Shown here piece by piece: positions 26,975 to 35,889 of a DNA stretch of 64,000 nt. Below the pieces are notes generated by a model. It searched no databases. It had not been told where the DNA came from and worked only from the letters and a program-made list of their open reading frames with translations. The translations under genes were made by a program, and so were the position numbers. The stretch lies in the NCBI GenBank assembly GCA_934271065.1, contig CAKQQQ010000007.1, forward strand, positions 32,386-96,385, written 5' to 3'. This DNA comes from an uncultured Clostridia bacterium. GTDB lineage: Bacteria > Bacillota > Clostridia > Christensenellales > Borkfalkiaceae. How positions within the stretch are numbered: the stretch's first letter is position 1; each line of letters opens with the position of its first letter.

Positions 26975-29281
26975 TTATTTAGCGAAGTTATTATCCACGA
27001 ACGCGCAGTAGTCGGAATACTTCATAGGCTTTGCAAAGTAATAGCCCTGTATCACGTCGCAACCGAAGCCTTCGAGATCGAGCATATCTTCACGCGTTTC
27101 TACGCCTTCCTGCGTGACCTTAAACCCGAGTTTTTTAAGCATAGCGACGACGCTCTTCAACAGGGTTTTATCGCGTTCTTCCGACACGCCCTTGTCAAGG
27201 AAGAATTTATCGAGTTTAATCTCGTCGATATCTATCGTTTTAAGTACGTTATACGACGAATAACCCGTACCGAAGTCGTCGATCGAACAAAGGAATCCGT
27301 TCTCGTGCAGTTTACCGGATATTTCTTTGAGCATATCGTAGTTCTCGTAAGCGAAACTCTCGGTAAATTCGACGGTTATAAAGTTGTCTTTTATATTGAA
27401 TTTCTTTTTTATTCTGACGTAATAATCGACGAAATCGGGCTGAATGGCGGTAACGCGCGACACGTTTACCGAAACGGGATAGCATATCTTTCTTTTCGCC
27501 ACCCGCGCCGCGACGTTTTCGCACGCCTTGTACATTACGAACCGATCGAGTTTGGTAATAAACCCGTCTTCTTCGAATACGGGCAAAAACTCGGCGGGTT
27601 TTCTGTAATCGCCTATTTTCGCGTCGTACCAGCGGATAAGTATTTCCGCGCCGTCCATATTCTTCGTGCGGAAGTTATACTTGGGCTGATAGAACAGGTG
27701 GAATTCGTTGCCCCTGAGCGCTGATTCCATACGGCTTTCGATCTCGGCTTTTTTGACGTAGTTTTCGCGCAGAACGTCTTCGTAAAAAGTAACGCTGAGC
27801 GTTCCTATCGTTATAGGCGAATCTTTCTTTACTATACGGAGTTTTTCCGTCATAGACGCCACCGATTGTTTTACGTCGCGTTCAATTTCGTACACAGCGA
27901 GCGCGACGGTCATTTTATAGTCGTCGCCAATCCCTTCAAACGCGCTCAGCCTTAAATACGCGGCGTTAAGCCGTTCTGTGAACGCCCTGCGATCGCGGTA
28001 ATGCAACAATAACAGAAATTCGCCTTCGCCGGCGTAGGCGTAGGTCTCTTCGGCGTACAGCGATCTGCGTATATCGTCGGAACAGAATTTTGCGAGTGTG
28101 ACGCTCGCGGCGTCGCCGTATTTGGAAGCGACGTAACTGAAATTGTTTATTCTGAGCGAAACGAGCGCGAAACCCGACGCTCCGTGCCGTTTTAATATGC
28201 TCTCCACGTCTCTTTCAAATCTCTTCGGAGTATGACAGTTGAGCGTGGGATCGTAAGATTCCGCAAGAAATTCGCGACGTTTTGAAAGTTCTACGTTTAT
28301 AAGCGTAGCCGCAACCGCTATCGCGACGCATACCGCAAGCCCGATTATCGACGCCCATACGTTAGAGAGAAGTTGGTTGCCTTCGCTGAAAATCTTCGCG
28401 GCAGAATATACGCAGACGAGCGAGAAATTACCGTTTTCCGCGCCTAACGGATTGACCGTGAGAACGTACCCGTCCGCCCCGTCGGCAAACGAAAACGAAC
28501 GCGCCGAATCGCCGAGCATAGCCGAATACGCCGACTGCGCCGTCGACCGATCGGAAAACACGCGCAAAAACAATCCGTCCTGCACGGCTTCGTACCCAAC
28601 TTTGAATTTGTCGGTGGTTTCGATTCTGTCGATAATTTTTCCGTTATGGTTGCAAAGCAGAGTAAATTCCGCCGAAGACACGCACGGGATAAGTTTATTA
28701 TGCGCATCGTAAGCGTAAGCGCGTACAGACAGCGCGGTATAATCGTATAAAACTATAACGCCGTCTAATTCCGTCGAATTCTCGACTTTATACGCTATCG
28801 CAACGGATATTACGTCTTTGTACGTTCTCTGCCCTTCCGCAATACCTTCTTCTCTGTATAAAAAGGATTTGGACAGCGAGCCGTTACGCTCCGTCGCGGC
28901 GACGATTTCGGGATAGCCGCCGAGCGACTGCCCGCTCCACGTCGCGTACGCGTCGCCTTTATAGTAGCCTATTTCGACGACGTCGTCAGACCGATTTGTC
29001 GCCAGATACGCGTTCTTGACGGAGTCGACCGTCGCGCCGCCTTCGACTAAGGACAACTTCTCGGCAAAATACTTCGTCTCACGTCTTAATTCTTCGCATT
29101 GATCGAGAACGTACCGTTTTTGTTCGAGCGTGTAAAACTCGGCTTGTTCGGCGGTCTTTTTATCGACCGTATCCGAATAGTCTTTTACGAGCGCGGTAAC
29201 CTGTATGAAAAAGAACACGCAAACTATCGTGGCGATCGCCATGACGATTTCGCCGACGTGTCTGAATAAAAATTTCTTCAC
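26975..29281 (-). CDS. membrane sensor with degenerate GGDEF and intact EAL domain
   Basis: Predicted c-di-GMP phosphodiesterase, 768 residues. A first membrane span (about 10-32) is followed by a roughly 270-residue extracytoplasmic sensor region, a second span (about 305-330), a GGDEF-like domain (about 355-490) and an EAL domain (about 515-765). The cyclase signature is AGEGEF instead of GGDEF, so synthesis is unlikely. The EAL site is complete: AEILIRW with the first Glu, NVS, VEFTES, IDDFGTGYSS with both Asp, IKLDKFF with Lys, and QEGVE with Glu. It is the last gene of the riboswitch operon and overlaps the signal peptidase gene by four bases. By degrading the riboswitch ligand it would limit the operon's own expression; that loop is inferred. 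Confidence 0.85.
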   Translation of the reverse strand: MKKFLFRHVGEIVMAIATIVCVFFFIQVTALVKDYSDTVDKKTAEQAEFYTLEQKRYVLDQCEELRRETKYFAEKLSLVEGGATVDSVKNAYLATNRSDDVVEIGYYKGDAYATWSGQSLGGYPEIVAATERNGSLSKSFLYREEGIAEGQRTYKDVISVAIAYKVENSTELDGVIVLYDYTALSVRAYAYDAHNKLIPCVSSAEFTLLCNHNGKIIDRIETTDKFKVGYEAVQDGLFLRVFSDRSTAQSAYSAMLGDSARSFSFADGADGYVLTVNPLGAENGNFSLVCVYSAAKIFSEGNQLLSNVWASIIGLAVCVAIAVAATLINVELSKRREFLAESYDPTLNCHTPKRFERDVESILKRHGASGFALVSLRINNFSYVASKYGDAASVTLAKFCSDDIRRSLYAEETYAYAGEGEFLLLLHYRDRRAFTERLNAAYLRLSAFEGIGDDYKMTVALAVYEIERDVKQSVASMTEKLRIVKKDSPITIGTLSVTFYEDVLRENYVKKAEIESRMESALRGNEFHLFYQPKYNFRTKNMDGAEILIRWYDAKIGDYRKPAEFLPVFEEDGFITKLDRFVMYKACENVAARVAKRKICYPVSVNVSRVTAIQPDFVDYYVRIKKKFNIKDNFITVEFTESFAYENYDMLKEISGKLHENGFLCSIDDFGTGYSSYNVLKTIDIDEIKLDKFFLDKGVSEERDKTLLKSVVAMLKKLGFKVTQEGVETREDMLDLEGFGCDVIQGYYFAKPMKYSDYCAFVDNNFAK

Positions 29282-29907
29282 TCGTTACCACCTTCTTCGT
29301 TTTTAAGCCTTTCGACTTCTTCGTCGATTCTGCGTTTTATTTCAGCCTGACGCTCGGCTTCGGCGTCCGTCTCGTCTCCGTCTTTAAGCGCGTTTATCAT
29401 TTCGGGAACGTATACGAATATGCACGAGCCTAAAAAGACTACGGCGATCAGTATAAGTCCTACGGGAGACGCGAATATTCTGCCGAGTACCGTCGTTACG
29501 GGTAAATTTTTAATGTAAACCGCCGTTACGGCGTCGCTTTTTACTATCCAATCGTCTTCGACGGGGTTGGCGTCGCCTTTGGTTTTATACCCGTCGGATA
29601 CGACTTCGGTTATTCTGTGGGTTATCAGGCTACCGTAAACCTGCGACGTTTTATCAAGGCATCTGAACGTGATAACGTCGCCGACGTTAAGATTTTTGCC
29701 GTCAGATTTCTTGACGAGGACGTAACTTTTGGCAGGAATAGCCGTTTCCATACTGCCCGTTTCAACGCGCAAAATCGCGCGCCCGAATACGAACGTCGGA
29801 GCGTTGCTCTTTTTTTTGAGAACGGTTGCCGTTACTGCGGTTATCACGAGCGAAACGATAACGACGACGGTAACCCATTTAATTATTTTAGCGATAATCT
29901 TTTTCAT
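29278..29907 (-). CDS. SipW-type (ER-like) signal peptidase I, second copy
   Basis: Membrane serine protease of 209 residues. An N-terminal span (about 9-30) precedes the catalytic Ser in VETGSMETAIPAK. Instead of the Lys of bacterial SPase I, the base position holds His in SLITHRITEV, which marks the archaeal/ER type to which SipW belongs. KGDANPVED follows, as in the family, then a second span (about 145-175) and a charged tail ending in Glu and Lys. SipW enzymes cleave the special signal peptides of TasA-like fibre proteins. It overlaps the DUF2357-like gene by four bases and the GGDEF-EAL gene by four. It differs in sequence from the copy at 34093-34857, so the two may serve different substrates. 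Confidence 0.88.
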   Translation of the reverse strand: MKKIIAKIIKWVTVVVIVSLVITAVTATVLKKKSNAPTFVFGRAILRVETGSMETAIPAKSYVLVKKSDGKNLNVGDVITFRCLDKTSQVYGSLITHRITEVVSDGYKTKGDANPVEDDWIVKSDAVTAVYIKNLPVTTVLGRIFASPVGLILIAVVFLGSCIFVYVPEMINALKDGDETDAEAERQAEIKRRIDEEVERLKNEEGGNE

Positions 29908-32408
29908 CGTCTGTTTTCTTTATCGTCGTCGATAAACGCGGAAGCGTCGTCTACGCCGTAATCGGTCGGGCGAGAATAGTCGCCGCTCGGACGAATAAAC
30001 TTCTCTATCTCGTCCGCCGTGCCGTCCGCGCGGGCGCGGGAGTTATCCTTTGCGCCTTTAAGGGCGTTTTCTTTAACGTCTTCGTCTACGCGTTCGTCGT
30101 AAGAACTGCGGCGCGTCGTATCTTCGGCAACCGCGCTTTCTTTCGCCGCCGCGGCGGCGACTTCGGAATAAACAGACCTGCCGGGGCCGAACGACGGCAA
30201 GCCGTAACCGCCGACGTATTTTTCGTATCGACGGGTTTTTATCCAGCCGCGTTCGAGCATTTCTTCCGCAGAAAGCGCGGCAAAATCGGCGGCAGTAATC
30301 GGCGCGACGGGTTTTTTACGTTCGGAAAGCGAATTTTCCGAAGCGACGCTCCCTAAAAGAACGAGCGCGCGTTTAAGACTTCTTTCGCCTTTTATCGTTA
30401 TTTTAGCGGGAGTGTCCGCCAGACTTTTGACTTCGGACACGTCTTCCGCAAAGAATTTTTCGTCTATCGACGACGGTTCGAGCGCAATATACGCCTTTAA
30501 CGACTTCTCGTTGGCGACTACTCTCGCGAGAGTTTTTCTGCCCGCGCAGAACGTCGCGTATTTTCTGCTTATACGCATTTTAACCTTGTCGAACGCAAGC
30601 AACGCGTTGGCAAAAGTCGCAAAGTTTTCTTTGGTCTTATCGTCCGCAAGCCGAATTTTCGCGTTGAACGAGTAAGATTTGCCTTCGACGGTGGTAAAGT
30701 CGTCGGACGGGGCGAGTTCGTCCGCCCTGAGCGCAACCGCGACCGCAAAAGCCGTTTCGTCGCCGCCGAGTTCCCCGCTTTCGCGTTCTTCCACGAATTT
30801 TTCCGCGTATTTACGCGCCGACGTATCTTCCGCCACCGAGTAATCGGGGCGGACGACGTACTCGTTATTCTCTTCGTCGCCGTAACCGTGTTCGGCGTGA
30901 CGGCGGAACGCCGCGTACTGCGTCGCCGACCATTCGTAAATTTCTTTCAGATATTCGTCCGACACGGCGGAGACTTTTTCGTCTATCGTAAGCCCGTAAC
31001 CGGCGTCGTCGTAACTTTCGATAAATTCCCACAGCGCGAGACATTCGCGGAAGTATTTGTTTTTGGATATGGCGTTGGTACGCATAATCGGCGGGCGGAC
31101 GAAATTCCTTTCCATAGATTTACAGAACGAAGAATTGACGTAGCCCGTCACTACGTCGTTGAGTTTTTCGACGCGCTTCCAAAGCCCCGTATCGAAAAGC
31201 GTATTCTTTACGTCCGCTCCGTCGGAACGCTCCGAATACTCGATTACGAGTTTTATCTTACACTTCCCTTCGCCGTCGGTAAAGTCGTTTTCGTATTCGA
31301 GCGAGCGATTTTTTTCGTCTACGCCCTGCTTCAACGCGACGTTATACCGCCTGTTTATAAACAGATACAGTCTGTGAATAAGCGTGTTAAGGAATTTGTT
31401 TTCGTAAGTCAATATCGAGTCTTCGCGGAAGATATTGAGCATTTTCATCGGCGTAACTTCTCCGCGCTCGTCAAGCCTTATCATATTGGTATGACTGCCC
31501 AGATGCGCAATCGATCTGCCCGATATTTTTTTAGTGAGTTCTATCGGCAAAACGGCTTCCGTTTCGGCGATATATCTGCGCGGATTACGAATCAGCGCGT
31601 CGATTGCGGCAAGCGCGTCTTCTATCGCTTTAACCCAGATTTCGTCAATCGAACGCAGAATGAGTTTTTCGGAAAACCGTATTTTGCCGTCGCCTTCGCT
31701 TAAAGCGTTGAGCGCGCGCGTATACGGAGACGAATCCGAAAGCAATGCGGTTACCTTTTCAAGCGTAACGTCGTAATCGTCCTTACGCCTGATTTGCGGT
31801 TTTACGTCCGCAATATCCTGCGCGGTTTCCCCTGCGGCGTTATCAGCGATTTCTCTGCGCTGCTTGCGGACTATCCGTATAAGCCCGCGCGCGACGAGAT
31901 TGTCGAAAGTGTCGTGCCTGAACGCTTCGGCGGTAACGGGCGCTGCGGGGGAAGCGGATTTTTTCAAACCCTGCCTTTCGCACGCCGCCGCGACGAGTTT
32001 TTCGGCGTGGCGTTTCGCGCCGTCGCTTCTTACGACGAGCAACGACGGAGTGCTTGCCCTGCTTTTTACGTCCGACGCGTCTTTCGCCTTATACCTGCCG
32101 TTTTCGGCTTCGCTTGGATCTAACGCGAGATATATTCTTAAAGTTTTGCCGACTATCGTAACGCTTGCCACGCGGTTTCTGCCCGCGGTAAACGTTACGC
32201 CCGACCAACCTACGCGCGCGCGGACTTTTTCGTAAGACAAAAGTTCGGTAGCGAGCGCGGCGTAATACTCTTTTACGTTTTGTTCGGAAAGCAACAGTTT
32301 AGCGGTAAACGAGCGGTCGAATTTAAGTTTTTGAGTCCAGTCGGAAAAAGCGGCGGAAGGTTTTTCTTCCGTCGCGGTAAATTGTCCGCCCGATTTTTCG
32401 TTAAACAT
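29904..32408 (-). CDS. DUF2357-like McrB partner with internal domain duplication, no visible nuclease
   Basis: Cytoplasmic protein of 834 residues. The centre (about 225-400) resembles DUF2357, the N-terminal part of McrC-type partners: IAHLGSHTNMIRLDERGEVTP, then LTYENKFLNTLIHRLYLFI. An N-terminal domain (about 15-160) is repeated in the C-terminal third (about 595-755). Compare AKLLLSEQNVKEYY with AKIRLADDKTKENF, FTAGR with FCAGR, and KTLRIYLALDPS with KSLKAYIALEPS. I see no PD-(D/E)xK nuclease motif, which distinguishes it from McrC. ATG at 32408 has GGGAG 7-11 bases upstream; a longer start at 32441 overlaps the ATPase gene and lacks a site. Directly downstream of the McrB-like ATPase, it is most likely its effector or adaptor. 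The acidic, low-complexity C-terminal tail contains many Asp, Glu and Arg. Confidence 0.72.
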   Translation of the reverse strand: MFNEKSGGQFTATEEKPSAAFSDWTQKLKFDRSFTAKLLLSEQNVKEYYAALATELLSYEKVRARVGWSGVTFTAGRNRVASVTIVGKTLRIYLALDPSEAENGRYKAKDASDVKSRASTPSLLVVRSDGAKRHAEKLVAAACERQGLKKSASPAAPVTAEAFRHDTFDNLVARGLIRIVRKQRREIADNAAGETAQDIADVKPQIRRKDDYDVTLEKVTALLSDSSPYTRALNALSEGDGKIRFSEKLILRSIDEIWVKAIEDALAAIDALIRNPRRYIAETEAVLPIELTKKISGRSIAHLGSHTNMIRLDERGEVTPMKMLNIFREDSILTYENKFLNTLIHRLYLFINRRYNVALKQGVDEKNRSLEYENDFTDGEGKCKIKLVIEYSERSDGADVKNTLFDTGLWKRVEKLNDVVTGYVNSSFCKSMERNFVRPPIMRTNAISKNKYFRECLALWEFIESYDDAGYGLTIDEKVSAVSDEYLKEIYEWSATQYAAFRRHAEHGYGDEENNEYVVRPDYSVAEDTSARKYAEKFVEERESGELGGDETAFAVAVALRADELAPSDDFTTVEGKSYSFNAKIRLADDKTKENFATFANALLAFDKVKMRISRKYATFCAGRKTLARVVANEKSLKAYIALEPSSIDEKFFAEDVSEVKSLADTPAKITIKGERSLKRALVLLGSVASENSLSERKKPVAPITAADFAALSAEEMLERGWIKTRRYEKYVGGYGLPSFGPGRSVYSEVAAAAAKESAVAEDTTRRSSYDERVDEDVKENALKGAKDNSRARADGTADEIEKFIRPSGDYSRPTDYGVDDASAFIDDDKENRR

Positions 32409-32437
32409 TTTACTCTCCCATAAACGGCGGTTTGCCG

Positions 32438-34042
32438 TCAATACGTCTTCTGCAAGGTCAACAGATACTTAATACTGTCTTTCATAACGCCCTTGCCGAA
32501 GAGCGCGTCGAGATAGGTTACGAGCGGTCTTATTTCGTCGCGGATAAGCGACAGGTTAAGACTCTCGAATTTTCTGAATACTTTGGTGGCGAGAATATAG
32601 TCCACGCCTTCGAGTTCCGTTCCGCCGCAAGCGACGTATACCGGCACGAAACGCTTTAACTGTTTCATAATACGGTTACCGAACGCTATGCGGAATTTAT
32701 CGATAACGTAATTATCGAGTTTGGCGATTTTATCGAGCGTATCCGCGCCGACGGCGTGATCGCGCTCGGCTTCGTCGTACAACTCTTCAACCGCGTTGTA
32801 CGAAATTCTTTCGCCGCTCGTTGCGGGCGCGTCAAACGGCACGCCTTTATTATCGAGATTTATGACGAACGCTCTGTCGTAAACCTTATCGGACACGGAG
32901 AACGTGGAATCGTCGTTATTGATAGTGCCGACGTACCAGACGTTCTGCGGAATTTTAAGATTGCCGCCGTCGAGTCTGGCGGGATCGTTTTTCCAACTTG
33001 ACGGTACGAGTTCGATTTTCCACTCGTTAGGATCGGGCATTTCGAGTACGGAAAGCATTTCGGCAAAATAGTACTCTACGCGCGCGATGTTCATTTCGTC
33101 GAGAATGATTATATTGATGTCGTCGTTATAACCCGCGTCGTAAATACGGCGCAGGACTTCGGTCTCGTTGAATTTTTTGGTAAACTCGTTGAAATACCCG
33201 AAAAGTTCGTTACGGTCTCTCCACGACGGCTGAACGGACGCTATCGTAGAGTCGTTTTTGAAAAATTTGCCCATAACGTACGGCAACGAAGTTTTACCAG
33301 TACCGGATATACCTTGCAGAATGAGCAGTTTAGTAGCCGCAAGCCCCGCTATGGTAAGGCGAATGGTACGCAAATCGTAGTACAAGCCGTTGTTATAACA
33401 GGCGAAATTCCGTATATTCTCGCACAGGTCTTTAAGCGTAACGGGATCGTCGTAAGACGGCGGCTGAAAGAACGCGTATTTTTCGTCGACGGCGGCAAGG
33501 CGTTGAAATCTGCACGCCGCAAGCGCGGTCTCCTTTTCTTCGTCTTCGCCCGACTCGTTCTCGACAGCGTTCCGCATCTCTTCTTCGAGCGTTTTTTTCA
33601 TCTGTTCGTAAGAAAGCCCCGCTTGCGTGACTTTGATACGGATTATCCTTTCCTTTTCTTCGGTAAGTTTGCTTACCTGCGATTGAAGATCTGATAATTC
33701 TTCGAGCAGATCTTCGTTTTTAGCGGCGGTTTTGCCGAGCCGAACGAGTTTCCTTATCCCAAGAAAGATAAGGAAAAACACCCCTGCCCACACCGCGAAA
33801 GAAAGTAAAAACGCAAGTATAGAAAAAATCCAGTCGAAAACGCCGAAAGACGAGCCTTCGGTTTCCCACAGTCTTATGTAGTACGGGAAATTGAATATTT
33901 TGGCTATTCCGAAAAACAGCCCTTTGAATATTTCCAACAGCCCTTGCAGCATATTACCGAAGAATAATTTGAACCAGGTAAGAAACCCGTACAAAAACCC
34001 GTTGTTAGCCGCTAAAAGACCGTTCGTAATTCCGTTGGTCAT
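32438..34042 (-). CDS. membrane-anchored McrB-like AAA+ ATPase
   Basis: Protein of 534 residues. Residues 10-55 are an aromatic amphipathic or membrane-associated region, 71-95 a clear membrane span, and about 107-160 a coiled coil. The AAA+ domain begins near 225 with Walker A GISGTGKT (Lys about 250), Walker B IIILDEMNIARVEYYFAEML (Asp-Glu about 315-316) and the sensor region YVGTINNDDSTFSVSDKVYDRAF. DEMNIARVE and the GTINxDD sensor are signatures of the McrB/MoxR branch. Unlike restriction McrB it has no N-terminal DNA-binding domain and is tethered to the membrane. It heads the McrB-like/DUF2357-like pair inside the TasA/SipW operon. Remodelling or exporting surface proteins is a better guess than restriction, but this is inference. 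Confidence 0.82.
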   Translation of the reverse strand: MTNGITNGLLAANNGFLYGFLTWFKLFFGNMLQGLLEIFKGLFFGIAKIFNFPYYIRLWETEGSSFGVFDWIFSILAFLLSFAVWAGVFFLIFLGIRKLVRLGKTAAKNEDLLEELSDLQSQVSKLTEEKERIIRIKVTQAGLSYEQMKKTLEEEMRNAVENESGEDEEKETALAACRFQRLAAVDEKYAFFQPPSYDDPVTLKDLCENIRNFACYNNGLYYDLRTIRLTIAGLAATKLLILQGISGTGKTSLPYVMGKFFKNDSTIASVQPSWRDRNELFGYFNEFTKKFNETEVLRRIYDAGYNDDINIIILDEMNIARVEYYFAEMLSVLEMPDPNEWKIELVPSSWKNDPARLDGGNLKIPQNVWYVGTINNDDSTFSVSDKVYDRAFVINLDNKGVPFDAPATSGERISYNAVEELYDEAERDHAVGADTLDKIAKLDNYVIDKFRIAFGNRIMKQLKRFVPVYVACGGTELEGVDYILATKVFRKFESLNLSLIRDEIRPLVTYLDALFGKGVMKDSIKYLLTLQKTY

Positions 34043-34092
34043 AATATACCTTTTTACTTGTGATTTAAGTGTTTAACTTTCCGCCGCGCGTT

Positions 34093-34857
34093 TTACGGCT
34101 CGTTAATAGAAGACGCGTCGGAATCCGCCGACGGGTTTACAGCCCCTTCCGCTTCCGCTTTCTGTCTTAAATACTCTTCTACCGCCGCGCGTTTTATCAT
34201 CTCTTCGTCTTCGGCGGAAATTACTTTTTTGCCTTCGTTCTTCACTTTGACTATCGCCATAATGAACACGACGAGTTCATACGCGAAGAAAATCGCCAAA
34301 GGCAACAATATACACAAACCGAAGCCCGTCTGAGAACTTAAAAACGATAACGCACCGCCCACGCCCGCAATCTTTTTGCCCGTGTATACGGCGATTATCT
34401 TATCGGTATAAACCGAATCGCCGTCGGCAAGCGCGTTGTTATCGCCCTGCGTTTTCAGATAATCTACGGTTACGCCGTCAGATTTATAGCCGACGTCGAT
34501 CACTCTGTGGCTGTTGCGGATAACCTTTCCGCCGACGCTCGTTTCAAAAGTGACTACGTCGCCCTTTTCAATTTTATTTATAGCGGAAGCGTTACCCGCT
34601 ATATATTCGCCGATAATCAGATCGCCGCGCTTGAACCCGCTCGGTTTATCAGCCGATACCCACGACGGTTTTGCGGCGTTCATAGACTCGGATTCGACGC
34701 TCAGATAGCACTTTCCGCCGACGGTCGGCACGCCCTTTTTATTCGCGCTTGCCGACACCGCCAACACGGTCACGCATATGGCAAATACGACGAAAAGCCA
34801 TAGTATGACGTTGACTACGACGCCTATTATCTTTTTCGCTTTTTTAACGTTTTCCAT
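34093..34857 (-). CDS. SipW-type signal peptidase I, first copy
   Basis: ER-type signal peptidase of 254 residues. A membrane span (about 12-35) is followed by the catalytic Ser in VESESMNAA and the His base in IRNSHRVIDV; TQGDNNALAD is the substrate-pocket element. A second span lies at about 185-210 and the tail is acidic. It sits immediately downstream of the TasA-like gene it would be expected to process. AAGGA lies about 11 bases before the start. It is longer than the copy at 29278-29907, with a short insertion after the serine motif. Confidence 0.88.
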   Translation of the reverse strand: MENVKKAKKIIGVVVNVILWLFVVFAICVTVLAVSASANKKGVPTVGGKCYLSVESESMNAAKPSWVSADKPSGFKRGDLIIGEYIAGNASAINKIEKGDVVTFETSVGGKVIRNSHRVIDVGYKSDGVTVDYLKTQGDNNALADGDSVYTDKIIAVYTGKKIAGVGGALSFLSSQTGFGLCILLPLAIFFAYELVVFIMAIVKVKNEGKKVISAEDEEMIKRAAVEEYLRQKAEAEGAVNPSADSDASSINEP

Positions 34858-34927
34858 TCCCTTAATTTCCTTTTCGGAATTTTCAATCGTCTCGGCAACC
34901 TGCCGACACGGCGTGATTTTTATATTT

Positions 34928-34967
34928 TCGGGCGGAGCGGAATTTTCCGCCCCGCCGAAAACACGTT
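34928..34967 (-). repeat. GC-rich hairpin after the TasA-like gene
   Basis: On the minus strand TTTTCGGCGG-GCGGAA pairs with TTCCGC-CCGCC-GAAAA with small bulges. No U-run follows (AATATAAAAATC), so it may act as a 3' stabiliser or partial terminator, raising the TasA-like message over the downstream genes. Confidence 0.55.
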
Positions 34968-34968
34968 A

Positions 34969-35715
34969 TTATCCAACGATAGAAAGAGCAAGTTTTAATT
35001 CCAGACCGGCTAAGGTGGCTACGTTAGCGGAAGTCACGTTCGCATTGTTGCCGTCGATGTAAACTTCGACCGTAACCGATTTGGCGGTAGTCGTTAATTC
35101 TACGCCGCTTACAGTTTCCGACGTCGCGCCTTGTTTAATCGTAACGGGGTCTTTACCTTCGATAGTAACTATCGCGCATAAACCATTATTTAACGAAGTT
35201 TCTGAAGAACCGAGAGTGGTGTCTGCGGCATCGATCTTAATATCGGCGGTTTTTGCGGCAGATTCCGCAGAAACGCCGATATAGAAAGTATAGGTTACCT
35301 TATAGTCGCCGGTAAGATCCGTGCCGATTCTGGTAACGTTCATCGTGTTCGTGCCTAATGCACCGCCGGTGCCCATCGAGCCTGCGTCATCCTGTTTTTT
35401 ACTCGAAGCGTAATACCATTCGCCCGCATTAACGATCTCACCTATTTTATCGGTGGCTTTTGCGCAAGGATAAACGTTCGTCGCGCCGCCGCCGATTCCG
35501 CCGGTCTTTTTCGTAACGTTGACGTTGGTCTCCGTTGCAAGCGTGTTGGTCGCGCTTACTACGAGATAGGTCGAATTAGATTGCGCGGTAACTTGCATAC
35601 CTTGCGCGGTTACGCGAGTGTTCATAGAGAACCAGGCGTAGGTGGACGATCCGAGCATAACCGCGCTTACGAGAAGCGCGCAAAGCGCAGGAACAACTTT
35701 TTTGAATTTTTTCAT
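34969..35715 (-). CDS. TasA/camelysin-like secreted protein with SipW-type signal peptide
   Basis: Secreted beta-rich protein of 248 residues. The signal peptide has KKFKK, a hydrophobic core (about 8-22) and the sequence STYAWFS at about 24-30. The (T/A)YAWF motif is the hallmark of SipW-dependent precursors such as TasA. The mature part is rich in Thr, Val and Asn and ends in strands LAGLELKLALSIVG. In Bacillus such proteins assemble into matrix fibres. AAGGAG precedes the start by about 8 bases, the best ribosome site in the operon, which would suit a major structural product. It is followed at once by a SipW-type peptidase. Confidence 0.85.
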   Translation of the reverse strand: MKKFKKVVPALCALLVSAVMLGSSTYAWFSMNTRVTAQGMQVTAQSNSTYLVVSATNTLATETNVNVTKKTGGIGGGATNVYPCAKATDKIGEIVNAGEWYYASSKKQDDAGSMGTGGALGTNTMNVTRIGTDLTGDYKVTYTFYIGVSAESAAKTADIKIDAADTTLGSSETSLNNGLCAIVTIEGKDPVTIKQGATSETVSGVELTTTAKSVTVEVYIDGNNANVTSANVATLAGLELKLALSIVG

Positions 35716-35889
35716 TTTTTTTACTCCTTGTAAAAAATATTTTTTCTTTTTATATTTTTCCGCGTTTCGGCGGTAAATACCTTATATATAAGCGAACTTT
35801 TATCCGCGTTCGGACTTTTGCCACACCCGACGGGGAATGGAATTGCGCCGAAGCGATATGCAAAAGTCCGCAATCGGAACTTTATCGTA
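35716..35889 (-). promoter_or_regulatory. 174-bp leader between the two TasA-like genes
   Basis: Contains the inverted repeat CGGACTTTTGC (35811-35821) / GCAAAAGTCCG (35860-35870), an 11-bp perfect stem around 38 bases. Downstream on the minus strand is a TATATATAAGG box and an A/T-rich leader to the ribosome site. An internal promoter or a stabilising 5' stem for the TasA-like message is possible; neither is proved. No U-run follows, so termination is unlikely. Confidence 0.5.

Noticed and set aside
26975..29281. Diguanylate cyclase activity
   Set aside because: The signature is AGEGEF instead of GGDEF; only the EAL half has its catalytic set.
29904..34042. Type IV restriction (McrBC) defence system
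   Set aside because: The ATPase lacks a DNA-binding domain and is membrane-anchored; the partner shows no nuclease motif; the context is secretion and c-di-GMP. Kept as an alternative only.
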